Shown here: positions 33,361-44,782 of the stretch, piece after piece
Layout: each line of letters begins with the position of its first letter
How positions within the stretch are numbered: the stretch's first letter is position 1
Source of the DNA: Strobilurus pachycystidiatus
Taxonomy: Eukaryota; Basidiomycota; Agaricomycetes; Agaricales; Physalacriaceae
Length of the DNA stretch: 64,000 bases
Assembly: GCA_019915135.1 (NCBI GenBank)
Contig: JAHLMK010000004.1
Coordinates: forward strand, 2,666,001 to 2,730,000
Direction: 5' to 3'
The notes under the pieces: model-generated
Databases searched by the model: none
Seen by the model: the letters and a program-made list of their open reading frames with translations, nothing else
Told to the model about the DNA's origin: nothing
Made by a program: the position numbers and the translations under genes

Positions 33361-35226
33361 ATGACAATCTTGTGCCAAGATCACCCAACTTCCCTCAGTT
33401 TCTTATCCATGTCATCCTCCAACTTTCTTCGTGGTCGTGCGCGTGGCACCACGGTCCGTGGTAGTGATGCGCGCGGTCGCGGTCGCGGCAGTGGTCGTGG
33501 CGGGACGGGTCCTCCATCGTCCCGTACTGCGGTTCCGTCAGAGCCGTCCAACAACGGCTTTCGATACATTGAGCATTGCGGTGCTATCAGCCATCACCCT
33601 GGTGACTGTCGTACCTGTGATGATTATCGCATTCACATACTGAGTGTGCTGGAGCGAAGGGAGCCTACCTTCATGGCAGCCCGTGATATGCAGTATTGTA
33701 TATTGCTGGGTGGCGTGGAGGATGAGCTTGCCAGGGCGAACGAAGATGTTGCCCGCCTAGAGCACGATAACTAGCAGTTGATGCTGGAGAATGCGCGGCT
33801 CCAGGAGTTGACGTCCGAGGGGTGTCGTGATCGTAAGCGTCCCAGGGCGGAGGTGGCTCAGTCAGCCGTGACGCAGTCAAAAGCGGTTGCGGAGGCGATC
33901 GCTATGGCCAAGGCCATTATCAATAATGATCTGGTTCATGACAAAGCGGCATTCTCACCAGACATCCTCCGGGTGTACGGCGAGGATCCATCCAAGTCCC
34001 GATTTGACATCCTGAAGGCGCCACAGAGTTTGGTGCACCTTATTCCAGCGGTGGATCGTGTAGCACGATTGACCGAGGCGGACAAGAGAGGTGGAGTGCG
34101 GGAGACAGCGGTGACAGTTGCAATTATTGAGTACATTGCTGGAGGCGCGGCAAAGACCACTGTCTTTGACGATCCGTTGTTTCCTCACAATGTGGATGGT
34201 GCTAAGGCACTGTTGCATGGCGCAAGGACTCTGGGCAACTACGAGGCGTATTATCTGTTGCAAGCGATACTGTGGTTAGCTGGCCATTGGGAGTTTGCGA
34301 CGAACAGCACAATTCCACTTACCCAAGCGCTGAAGTTTCTTTGCGTCGATGGGGAGAGGAACTTCCCTAGATGGCATCAGTGTCGTGGTCTCACGCAGGA
34401 GGTGGCGAGGCAGCTGCTCACCTTTCCCTTGCATCACCAGTTCGCGAGGATTACACGGCCTGGCGCAATAGACCTCACAACTGCCAATGAGCTGGAGATT
34501 GCGGCTTGGTTTGCAGGAACGGCGGCGATGGACCAGGCTCCGGGTATCCATATGTCCGACAAGAGGGGTTTTGTCGACATGCGCACGGTCCGAGGACACA
34601 AGCTAGTGGGAACATTAGCACCGGACACGAAGAAGCAAACCATCGTGAACCGCAATTGTAGACGGTTCGTGATGACGGCGACACACCTGATTGCGTGTGT
34701 CGGGCTCTACTCTGAGCTCGTCGCAGCAGAGAAGATGTTGGTGGCGGCGTCGTTCAGCCCTCGTCGGTTCCCAGTCAAACTGACCGACAATCTGGATGTA
34801 CACGGATTGGCGCGTTTTTTCGTGGAGGTAGGCGTGTCCGTGCAGATGGTCGCGGACGCGTGGCCGTGGGCTATGCAGTGTGTCATGTTCCTGGTGACTA
34901 CATTCACGAAGGATGAGCTGGACGAGTAGGAAACCATTCTGAGAGCCGTACCAGAGCGCTTGGTGGTGTATGGCATGCCAGCCAAATTGGAAGGATCGCT
35001 GGCGTACTGGTCCCCGGATTCGCGTGGATGGCCGGCAATTGACTTGGCAATTTATTGATGGCGTCGTGTACTGACGCGCCAGAAGGAACTCGATGAGGCG
35101 GCGCAAAAAGCGGAGATGAAGGGTAGCAAGGATGTGGCAATGGCAGACACTAGACCTACATCCCCGGCTCCGGAGGACACGTCAGGAAATGTGCCCGCCG
35201 AGCCGTCATCCCTGAATCCAAATTAG
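33361..35226 (+). pseudogene. Gypsy-1 accessory ORF between integrase and 3' LTR
   Basis: One frame stays open from ATG 33,361 (or 33,409) to TAG 35,224-35,226, apart from TAG at 33,772, TAG at 34,927 and TGA at 35,056, each explainable by one transition. The N-terminus is Gly/Arg-rich (RGRARGTTVRGSDARGRGRG), an RGG-like RNA-binding pattern. Then comes a His/Cys cluster (HCGAISHHPGDCRTCDDYRIH, possible metal site, split here by function only), a coiled coil (DELARANEDVARLEHD, continuing LMLENARLQEL), and a long helical region rich in Ala and Leu. The tail is acidic and Pro-rich. No signal peptide or membrane helix is seen, so it is not env-like despite its position. No known domain is recognised. 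Confidence 0.65.
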
Positions 35227-35269
35227 CCTGTGAAGACCTTTGTTGGGGACTTGGTCTTGAGGGGGAGAG

Positions 35270-35497
35270 TGTAACGGGGCGTTCCCGATATGGCGCGTAC
35301 TATATGTGACTGTTTGGCACGGACATTATGACGACCGCCTCTGGCGGTCTTACCTTACACTTTTACTACGACTAGGCTTTGTTTCATTCACCCGTTCTTA
35401 CACTCACGGTCCCCGCGGTCCCATTGGACTTCAATCTTATTGCTTTATTATGTTCTTTCGGGCCCTTCGGACCATCTCAGTGTATCTCCGGGTTACA
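35270..35497 (+). repeat. Gypsy-1 3' LTR
   Basis: Begins TGTAACGGGG and ends CCGGGTTACA, giving the inverted termini TGTAAC/GTTACA (228 bp). It is preceded by a purine tract GAGGGGGAGAG, the expected polypurine primer site for plus-strand synthesis. No second copy was found at the left side of the element, so the 5' LTR is lost. Its right edge is directly joined to the interrupted gag of gypsy-2. Confidence 0.75.
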
Positions 35498-36350
35498 CTG
35501 TCGTAGTGTTAGGATGCGGGAAGTTTTTGGAAATGAATGGGGCAGAGTTCTTGTATCCCTGGATGGGGGCCGTGTCTCGATTAGCGTCGAATCGAGTGGC
35601 GAACTTCTTGTATGCGTCGTATGTCTCGGGGATATTCTCTATCTCGGTGATGCGTTCAACCAGGGAGGAATCCAGCTGGTGGCGTGGGAGAGAGATGAGG
35701 GCGTTGTCGTTGAAACCGGTGTCGGCTTTGTACACTTCAAAGTCAATGAAGAAGGACTGGGCGTCTTGTTCCTTCTTCTGTTTCAATTTCTTGATCTCCT
35801 CCTGAGCGATTGTCTTCGAGTTGGTTCCTCCGAGGGCTTTCTTCAAGGCGTCCTTGAAGTCCGTGTAAGTGAGGTATGGCTCCTCTCCTTTCTCATAGAG
35901 GGCAGTCTGCGTGCTGGCCCACATAACGGCGGACCCCTCGGTCATGTACGATAGCGCGGCAAACACTCTGTTGCGCGCGGTCTTGTAGGCTCGAGGTTTG
36001 GAGGCGAAGAGGATGTGGAGTTGGGAGAAGAACGGCTCGATGCCGTCCGCCTTCCCACTGAACTTGGCCGGGGTCCCGAAGCGCGCCTTGGATGCACGAT
36101 GTTGCGCGGCTTGCGCCTGTGCTTGAGACGCGGCCAGCTGGACGCCGCTGAGCTCGACAATGCGCTGAAGATACTGCGCGTGGAGGTTTGCCACCTCGTG
36201 GCTCCTGTTGATTTCGTCCTGCGCGATGGTGGTAATGCGCTAGTTCAGATTGTCGAGGGCCGTCCCTATGCCACTGAACATGCTGTGCAGTTCTCTCTGC
36301 TTGTTGGTGGGCTCGGTGGCTGGGGTCATGGGGGCGTCTTTGGTGCTCAT
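35498..36350 (-). pseudogene. Gypsy-2 Gag, 3'-truncated by the gypsy-1 LTR
   Basis: Minus-strand ORF from ATG 36,350 (MSTKDAPMTPATEPTNK). An in-frame TAG at 36,240-36,242 follows GTALDNLN. The frame then stays open to the LTR border. It carries typical Ty3/gypsy Gag (retrotrans_gag) features: FGTPAKFSGKADGIEPFFSQL, YMTEGSAVMWASTQ, YTDFKDALKKALG, EEIKKLKQKKEQDAQSFFIDF. The zinc knuckle and all of pol are missing because the sequence is cut at 35,498 by the gypsy-1 3' LTR. About 35 bases upstream of the ATG lies the gypsy-2 LTR, as expected for a 5' LTR followed by primer site and gag. Confidence 0.85.
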
Positions 36351-36385
36351 AGTTGTTGGGTCGTCGGAAGGAGAGAGAACCGTAT

Positions 36386-36771
36386 TGTCAGCGTTGGGCC
36401 TATTCATCTATAGCGAGGGCGCACAAGGCAACGACTGGAGAGCGGTGTAAAGGGTAGTGTATTGAATCCCGGGAGAAAGACAACAGTTCTCTGAAGAACT
36501 ACTCTACTAACTACTGACTCTTTTATACATTTCCCAATGCTCGACGCCCGATGGGCGCGGGTGTGCCCTTCTGACTTATTCCCGAGTCATCGCGCCATCC
36601 CGCCCGTGATTGGTCGGGAGCGCGCCCTGCCCCGCCCCATCCCGCTTTCCCGTCGGCCGAGCTCCGCCACCATGTGCTACCGACGGACGGCTGTCAAATA
36701 GATCCCAACAATGGGCGCGATACGTTGCTCCCACCCGCGTGGATGCCGCCTTTGGTTGGCTAGTCATGACA
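36386..36771 (-). repeat. Gypsy-2 5' LTR
   Basis: Same family as the solo LTR at 25,548: TGTCAGCG at the plus-strand left end and TCATGACA at the right end. A TATA box reads on the minus strand near 36,525 (plus strand CTTTTATACA), driving the gag below it. The copy is about 30 bp shorter than the solo LTR. Confidence 0.75.
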
Positions 36772-37693
36772 TCGCTCCTAGTACTGGTGTAGCTTGACAC
36801 ACTCCTCCTTGATATCTATCTCTATCTCTATCCCTTTCTCCTTGTCATGTTTGTGTGACTTGGGTGGTCGCCTTAGTATTTGGACACCAGTCTTGACACT
36901 TTACATGCATTTTCACTATCATTTTCACACTAAATTTGTATGAAACATCCAATTTTCAAATTTTGACTTTTTCATGTTGATTTCCGGGCGTAAAAGATAG
37001 TGAAACTTTTGATACTAGCTATTTACATTTATTACAGTGTTCTACAGCATCATTTTCATATACATTTACAGTTGAAAAGTTTATGAAAACTGAATGAAAT
37101 ATCTTAAAGTTTTTTTGCTGAAAAAACAGAGGTTTTTTCACAGTGTTTTTTGCGGGAAAAATGCAAAATCTTCACCCAGTGCATGATCACTTGTCTTCTT
37201 CTTCCGGGTTTGCTCTTTTCTGCAGACCCCCAGACTCAAGGCTCGACTCAAGGGACCAATCTGCTGAATGCAGGCAGCCCTAGTGCCGGACCACCAGCAA
37301 TCTTCAAGACCGGGCCCCTTGCAACTCTCACCACAACCGGGGGATAGCTGAACTACCGCTTGACGGGGATCCATAGGGCTGTAGGTATGGAAACACGTGC
37401 CAATACGTTATAGGTAAACCTTTACCTTTTCTTTTCTTTAAACACTTCTACGCTTATTTCTTCACAGGCTCAGAGCACCGCTTGTGCTGTACTTACCAAG
37501 AAATCCAATTTTGGACATCCGACTGACTTGGTCTGGGGCACGGTCTTGACAGTGAGCTGTATGTAGTCTTACCTTTTGCAATAAATTTAATGATACATAT
37601 CTGTAGAAATTGTTCAACTTATCGTCTAGCCAATGTGAGCAATACATTGCACAAATTTATATTTCAGTACATATATTTACAAGCAAATTGTTC
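36772..37693. other. AT-rich intergenic DNA, 3' flank of the NLR gene
   Basis: About 920 bases with no supported gene. 36.9-37.15 kb is clearly AT-rich with repeated TTTTCA words. The last few hundred bases should contain the 3' UTR of the minus-strand gene ending at 37,694. Confidence 0.5.
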
Positions 37694-40600
37694 CTAATCT
37701 GAGGTGTCTGTCTGTAAAAGTGTCTTCCTTCCGTCAAGTATTTCTGCATCCACATGTTTTCCCAAACAACGGTATGTAGCTGCAAGCTTGCCCATTATCT
37801 CAAGCGTATTGGGGTGATCATCTCCAAAAATCACCTTCCACGCTTCAAGCACCTTTCTCTGAAGTACCTCTGCCTCTGCATATTTCTCTTGATAATGATA
37901 TATACTTGCAAGGTTGACCATTGCGTATAGCGTGGCTGGGTGACGCTCTCCCCAAATGACCTTGTATGCTTCAAGCACCTCTTTCTCAAGCACCTCTGCC
38001 TCTGCATATTTCCCTTGATAGTAATATGTAGATGCAAGAGTGATCATTGCACAGAGCGTATATGGGTGACGTTCTCCCAGAATCACCTTGCGTGCTTCAA
38101 GCACCTCTCTCTCAAGTACTTCTGCCTCCACAAATTTTCCCTGATGAGCAGATGTAGATGCAAGATTGGCCATTGCAGAAAGTGTGTCTTGGTGATGCTC
38201 TCCCAAAATCACCTTGCGTGCTTCAAGCAGCTCTTTTTCAAGTACCTCCTCCTCGGCATATTTCTCTTGAAGATGATATGTATTTGCAAGATTGGCCATT
38301 ACAGTCAGCGTGTGTGGATGACGCTCTCCCAGAATCACCTTACATGTATCAAGCACCTTTCTCTCAAATGCCTCTTCTTTTGCATATTTCCCTTGATGAT
38401 GAAATGTAATTGCAAGATTAGCCATTGTACGGAGTGTGTCTGGGTGACGCTCTCCCAGAATCACTTTGTTTGCTTCAAGCACCTCTCTCTCAAGTATCTC
38501 TGCCTGTGCATATTCTCCTTGATGACAATATGTATCTGCAAGACTGGCCATTGCAGCAAGCGTATGTGGATGATGCACTCCCAGAATCACCTTGCATGCT
38601 TCAAGCACCTCTCTCTCAAGCACCTCTGCCTCTGCATATTTCCCTTGATAATTATATGTAGATGCAAGAGTGATCATTGCACGGAGCGTATCTGGGTGAC
38701 GTTCTCCCAGAATCACCTTGTATGTTTCAAGCACCTCTCTCCTAAGTACCTCTGCCTCTGCATATCTCCCTTGATCACAATATATAGTTGCAAGATTGGT
38801 CATTGCAGCCAGTGTGTATGGGTGATGCTCTCCCAGAATCACCTTGCGTGCTTCAAGCACCTCTTTTTCAAGTACTTCTGCCTGTGCATATTTTCCTTGA
38901 TGACAACATGTATTTGCAAGACTGGCCATTGTAGCAAGCGTGTGTGGATGACGCTCGCCCAGAATCACCTTGTGTGCGTCAAGCATCTCTCTCTCAAGTG
39001 CCTCTGCTTTTGCATATTTACTTTGATGGATATATGTAATTGCAAGATTGGACATTGCATTCAGCGTGTCTGGCTGATGCTCTCTCAGAATCTCCTTACA
39101 TGTGTCAACCACCTCTCTCTCAAGTACCTCTGCCTCTGCATATCTCCTTTGATGATGATATGTACTTGCAAGCTTGGTCATTGCATTCAGCGTGTCTGAG
39201 TGATGCTCTCCCAGAATCTTCTTATACGCTTCAAGCACCTCTTTTTCAAGCACCTCTGCCTCTGCATATTTTCCTTGATTTTGATATGTAGCTGCAAGAT
39301 TACTCGTTGCAGTGAGTGTATCCAAATGATGCTCTCCCAATACTTTCATTTTGGTCTGTACTACTCGTTGCAATAATAATTGCTCTGCAGCCCATTTTCC
39401 AGCATCTCTATGAAGGACTGCTACAGCTTCATATGTATATATCAGATTGATGTTCTCATCCCAACTATGTGTTGCATGTGGATGAATATATCTCCGAAGA
39501 GCATATGAGGTAGATGAGTTGTCCCATGGCATACCACGACTAAGTATAAGAAGTGCTGTCTGCTTTACTTCAAGATGAGGAAGTGTTATTGTGTATGTCA
39601 CACATTCATGAATGACAGAATGAAATGAAAGCAGATTACTCTCAGGTGCATATGTAGCAAGGGAAAGTTTGACTATCTCATCAATTGCTTCATCAACAGA
39701 GCAATCAGAGATACTGTCCAAAAGATTCTTTACAGTAGTTGAGACTGTCTCATCACCCAAAAGAGCAAGCTCAGAAGAGTTCCCTGCAGCAATGGAAAGC
39801 ATGGCAACGGGAATATCAGCATAGAGATAGAAGGAGCATAACTGCATGATAAGCTTTGCATGATCTGAAAGTTGCTCAAAGCTAAGAAGAAATGCACCAA
39901 GAGTACTCTGTGAATAGCGATCTATGCTCTGTTGTGCTTTAGAGTCAAGAAGCTCTTTGCGACGATCTTTAAAACGCTCAAGATAGCTTGAAATAGAGCA
40001 AGTGGTGTGAGAAGCAATGTAGCCACCAGCAATAGCAATTGGTAAGGCATGATATGCAAAAGCCTCAACAATGTTTCTGGCAGCTGTATGATCATTGGAT
40101 TTGGCTCGTGAAAGTAGCATTGTAATTGCAGCATCAGGCTCAAGGTCATGAACAAAAATATCACAACTCTTAGATGCATGCTCACAAATCTCAATATTGC
40201 GACTTGTAATGATCACATTGCCATGATTAGAAGAGGGAAGAAGAGGTGATAAATCAAGTTCAGGATCATCTGCATTGTCAAAGATGACCAGCCAGTTCTC
40301 TGGAGTGCTATTCAAATAGCTGTGGAGAGATTGTTGAAGTTGCTCTGTAACAAGCTTGTCCTGCTGAGCAAGTTTTTCACTTGAGCTAGCGTTGAGAAAG
40401 ATAACATTAGAGAAGCTATATAAGCACAATTAGCTGTAACATTGAGTGAAAGACAATATATACATACCTTGCTTGATTCTCTTGTACAAATTTTGTCACT
40501 ATCTGTGTCTTTCCCGTGCCACCTTTTGCCACCAGTGTTGCCACACGCTTCTTCTTTGCAACTGGCTCCACTAGTGCTCCCCTCATCCTTTCAATGGTAG

Positions 40601-42644
40601 TCTCATCATCAACAGAATCATCCAATTTCCAGGATTGTCCCGGTGATGCAGACATCTCCAAGGTATGATCCGTGCCACATAATAATATGCAAAGCTCAAG
40701 AGAGCGTGGAAGACAGGCAACAAGATTCTTGTCCATGATGTTGGTAACAATGAGCAGAAGCCCAGGCCTTGAACAAATAGCGGAGCGGGCAGGCCCAAGT
40801 TCAGCTGCACCACTGAACAGCTTGAGATCTGCCTCAAGACGCTCCTTAGAGCTTGCATTCACATAGTGAACACCCGAGAAGCTATAACAAGAAATGAGAT
40901 TTAGAGCATGACAAAGAACATACTGCTTACCGCATTCCAGAATCCTGAACAAACATATTGAGAATAGACTCCATACGGGCTGAAGACGCCTTTCCTCCAA
41001 TGAGTGCCACCACACGCAAGGAGAAGATGCCTGTGAGCCGCAGAAGCATGTCATCTCGCCCCTCAAAGTACTCTGAGGGAGATGGGCATGGAAGGACACC
41101 AAGTGGTCGAGTAGTGTGACGAGGAATGACTGCTGTACTAATGCATGCATGTATGTTGCGGATCATCTTGGTCTGCTCATCCTGTTCCCCATCCATTTTG
41201 GCAAGTACCTTCCGATTATGTGCACTGTCAATGCGCGCGTACACAGTTTGGTTACTCTGGCCTCAAAGTCAACTCATGTGCAAAGCAAACCCGGTACATG
41301 CTTACCTGCAGGACATACAATGTCTTCCACAACTTGTTTGCAAGTTCATCGCCTTTCTGCTTGAGGTCATCACGGTCCAAGCCAACGGCAATGAAGTTCT
41401 TATCGTTGAACTCCGTCCAGGCAAGAAAGATCTCCACGAGTGTGTCCTCAAGCGGCTTGAATGCGGCAAACGTGTCGGGTGGGAGGTCCTGGATCTGGGC
41501 TTCGTGTGCAAACAGGGCCATGAATGTAGAAAGCGTCCCGAGCGCTGTCATCAAACGCGCCCACGACTCTCGGCACTCTTGGTATTCCTGAAAATGAAAT
41601 AATACAGATTCAGAGGCAAGGATGCGGAGGATAATGAGCCACGTACATCCACAACTTTGATGAGATGCGTAACAATGCCTGCCACGGCCTTGATGACAGG
41701 GAGATTCTCGGCAATCTCAGCCGCCTCCTTGAGAATGTCCACGCAGACGGAGGCATTTGTGGCATTGATGACGCCACTGGTTGCCTTAGCCAGCTTCTGG
41801 AGCATTGCCCTGGCTTTGTCTGACACTGACGGTTGACTGGTGGACGGCGCCGGGTGAGCGGTCGATGGCGGCAATTGAGTGGCAGATGCTGGAGACAGCG
41901 AGGCGGGCATCAATGGAGCAAATGTGCCCCCCGGAATCTGCTGTTGGAGGATCGGAGACGGGGATGGCAAGGCGGCGGGAGATGCAGATGGCAAATGGAT
42001 GGGAGACGAGAACGGCATGGGGCCGGACATCGGAGCCGGCGACGAAGTGGAAGAGGGAGGAGACATAACGTTGGGAGACGGAGATGGCATGATGACGGGA
42101 GACAGAGATCGTGAAAGACTGGGAGACGAGAGCAGCATAGGGTTGGCAGACGAAGATAGCATAGGGTTGGGAGACGGAGAAGGCGGACGATTCGAAGCGG
42201 GAGACGGAGACAGCATAGGGATAACAGAAGAAAGGTTGGAAGAGGGAGATGGAACGGGGTTGGGAGACGGAGACGGAATATGAATAAGAGAGGTGGATGG
42301 CATAGTGTTGGGAGACGGGGCTGGCAAAGAGCCGTGAGACGGAGACGGAGACGGAGACGGGTTGGTAGAGCGAGATGAGAGGGCTGGCCGCTTCATTTTC
42401 GATTTGAAGCGAGAGAAGACAGAAGGTGCTGATTGAATATCAGACAGCAATTGCTGGAAGACGGAGAGAGAGGCAAACCTTTCTTATCTGTCTCCCCTTT
42501 GGCCTGGGCAGGAGGGACGACGACATCGTCCGATTGGCGTTCAGAAAGCGCTGTGGAAGGAGCGGGGCTCTTCGATCGACTCCGCAGATTCAACGAGAGA
42601 CGATCGCGCCAACCGCGCTTGCGTTCTGCAGTATTGCTGTCCAT
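37694..42644 (-). CDS. NLR-like STAND NTPase with C-terminal TPR repeats
   Basis: Six exons join exactly in frame: 42644-42479, 42428-41647, 41587-41306, 41256-40931, 40881-40468 and 40415-37694, giving 1563 residues. Order of parts: basic/Ser-rich N-terminus; a long SPSPNP-type disordered region; a helical domain (about residues 230-400; AENLPVIKAVAGIVTHLIKV, WARLMTALGTLSTF) like the N-terminal helical bundle of Agaricomycete NLRs; a first NTPase-like module starting YFEGRDDML whose P-loop is lost (ALIGGKASSAR); a second with Walker A AKGGTGKTQ, Walker B WLVIFDNADD and NVIITSRN; a helical ARC/winged-helix part; then 13 TPR (kinesin light-chain type) repeats of 42 residues and a partial one. 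STAND proteins act as ligand-gated switches in non-self recognition; the TPRs would sense the ligand. Transcribed divergently from ROT1. Confidence 0.88.
37750..39480 (-). repeat. 126-nt coding repeats (TPR array)
   Basis: The last exon of the NLR gene holds about 13.5 tandem 126-nt units, each coding 42 residues of the form LA.TY..QGKYAEAEVLE.EVLEA.KVILGE.HP.TL. Neighbouring units are very similar at DNA level, which favours unequal exchange and rapid change of repeat number. A long open frame on the opposite strand here is a by-product of the repeat. Confidence 0.9.
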
Positions 42645-43322
42645 GGTCGTTCTGTGGTTGTGACTGTTCGGTATCAAGGAGTGTCGAAACCTGTGTTTGT
42701 TCCACGCTGTCTCCGGCAATCCTGGGTCCGTGTATTGATTGATTGACAGAATGTAACACGTTGATGTCACACTGATCCTTTCCTCCACCATCGGGCCTCG
42801 GCACATTTTGTTCCGCTTTCGCCGTCATCCTGCTCAGGTGGACTTCAGTAGTGATTTTGTTTTCTCTTCGGCGTGAGCGACGCATACTATCTGCCCAGCG
42901 CTGTCGCTCATAGCATCCGCCGAACCTCTCCGCTGTAGAGGCGTCCATTCTTTCTGACACACAGCACGCTGACGCCCGTGCGCTTCCTCTCACAGGCCAC
43001 CACCAATTCCAATCTTTGCCGCGCATCACCCCAAATGTCCGCGGCGACGGCAAGACGAAGCTTATCTCCCCAACAAGCCGCCTCCGCCGTCTACTATTAC
43101 TCGACCTTCGCCCAGTCGAACCATCTCTCAGACGCCTCCCAGGTACCGACGGCTGCGTCGTGGTGGTATCTGTTCGATTTATAAGGATGAATTGATTAGA
43201 TATCTAATCCTGGCAGTCGGCGTGGTCATAACCGCCGGCGTGGGACAAACAGATGCCAACCAAGCCGTTAGTATTCAGTTGCTCTTTCCCATCACCAGCG
43301 CCTGCACTTTCCTTTCTTTTCG
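42645..43322. promoter_or_regulatory. Divergent promoter region between the NLR gene and ROT1
   Basis: 678 bases between two divergent start codons (42,644 minus and 43,323 plus). Both promoters must lie here. A short pyrimidine-rich leader precedes the ROT1 ATG. No specific binding site could be assigned. Confidence 0.5.
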
Positions 43323-44144
43323 ATGATCACAACCCTTTTCTCCCTTCTGGGCTTGGCGACGTCCGTGCTGGCGCAGAACACGGGCGCGGACATCGTGTAC
43401 GACCTCCAGCACAACATCACTTCTCTAACGGGGACGTGGTCCACGGGCGCTATGCATGTCATTACGGGACCGGTGCGTCTTCTCTTGGCTGGGCCGTATG
43501 ATGTTGGAGTCTGACGACGTACAGGGCTTTGCAAATCCGGCTCAAGAGCGCTTCACATACCCCTCCACCGCGGGCGTATCTGTCTCCTTGTGGGTCCTGC
43601 GCTCCTGGTCCTTCTCTATGCGCTAATTCCGTGTGACGATAGCACGGATGACGGCTGGTACGAATACGCCCAATACTCCTTCGTCTCCAACGCCACCGAC
43701 CCAACCTGCATAACCGGCTATCTCCTCTGGCAGCACGGGCACTTCACCAACGAGGCCAACGGGACCATGTTCCTCTTCCCCAACGGCGACGGATACCAGC
43801 AGGTCCAGAAGTCCTGCGCCGCCGTCTCCAATCTTATAGAGGGGAACAATGACACCATCGTCGTGAACTGGTGGACCATCGCGCAGAGCACGGACCAGGG
43901 ATACGTGCTGACGATGCAAAAGTTTGACGGCACGTATTATGCGCCGTTCAAGCAGTACTCGACGAGCCCGAATATGCTGCCGCTGCAGCAGTTGAGGAAT
44001 GTGACTCAGCCGGCGGACACCTCGATTGGAGCAAGGGGAGAACCATTGAGAGTGAGGAGTGACGCGCAGGCCACAATGGTGGGCCCGACCTCGTTGGCCA
44101 TGGCGCTGATCTCTGTGGTGAGCGCGCTCGTGCTCCATGTCTAA
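43323..44144 (+). CDS. ROT1: ROT1-like ER chaperone
   Basis: Three exons (43323-43472, 43525-43589, 43643-44144) give 238 residues. It starts with a clear signal peptide (MITTLFSLLGLATSVLAQ). The Rot1 pattern follows: LTGTWSTGAMHVITGPGF, NPAQERFTYPSTAGVSVSFTDDGWYE, NPTCITGYLLWQHGHF-like region (DPTCITGYLLWQHGHF), FPNGDGYQQVQKSC, and the late QKFDGTYYAPFKQY and SPNMLPLQQLRN. The C-terminus is hydrophobic (SLAMALISVVSALVLHV), matching the membrane anchor of Rot1. In yeast Rot1 is an essential ER membrane chaperone for cell-wall beta-1,6-glucan synthesis and glycoprotein folding. Introns have GTGCGT and GTGGGT donors and a CTAAT branch in the second. The gene looks intact. Confidence 0.9.
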
Positions 44145-44782
44145 TTTCCTCACGGCTTATCATACGATACTCGCTTGCTTCTTGTTGTTGTACATCATAC
44201 ACTGACATGGCGTAGATCTGCTGTTGTGCTTATACATACTGCTACCTACTGTTGTTTTAAATTATTTGTCTGATTACGAGCTCAGAATTCTGGAAAGGGC
44301 CTTTCTGAATCGCAAACCGGATATCAATGTACCTTCTTTCCAGTCGCGTTGATCTCGCAGCGCCTGTGAAGGCCCGACTGGTCTGTGGGACGCAGGGGGT
44401 TAGGGTTCATCGCATGCCCATCTTGTTTCTCCCGTTTCTATTGAGTCTTCGGACGACGGAAATCCCCTGCGCCTCATACACAGTGACAAGACGAACGATG
44501 ACAAGTTATTCACCACACAGCGACGAGATAGTCCGTATACGTTACCAGATTAATTTGAATTCAACTAAGGCAATTGAAAGAAAGAAGATACAACGAGTAA
44601 GGCCGAAAGAAATACACGGTGTAATAGGAGCCAATTAGAACCCACAAGTACAACAGCAGGATACGAGACAACGTACCTGATAGGAATACAAAGGCTGTTG
44701 TTATGTGGGAGCATCCGCGATCAATTCTAGCAAAGCATGAGGCCTTTAGTAGTCAATGTCCAATCAAGAGCAGAGCGTACCG

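Noticed and set aside
33361..35226. Accessory ORF as a retroviral-type envelope gene
   Set aside because: No signal peptide, no membrane helix and no fusion-peptide-like stretch; only the position is env-like.
37940..39199. 419-codon open frame on the plus strand with repeating Cys/Leu/His pattern
   Set aside because: It is exactly antisense to the TPR repeats; the 126-nt periodicity keeps an antisense frame open without meaning.
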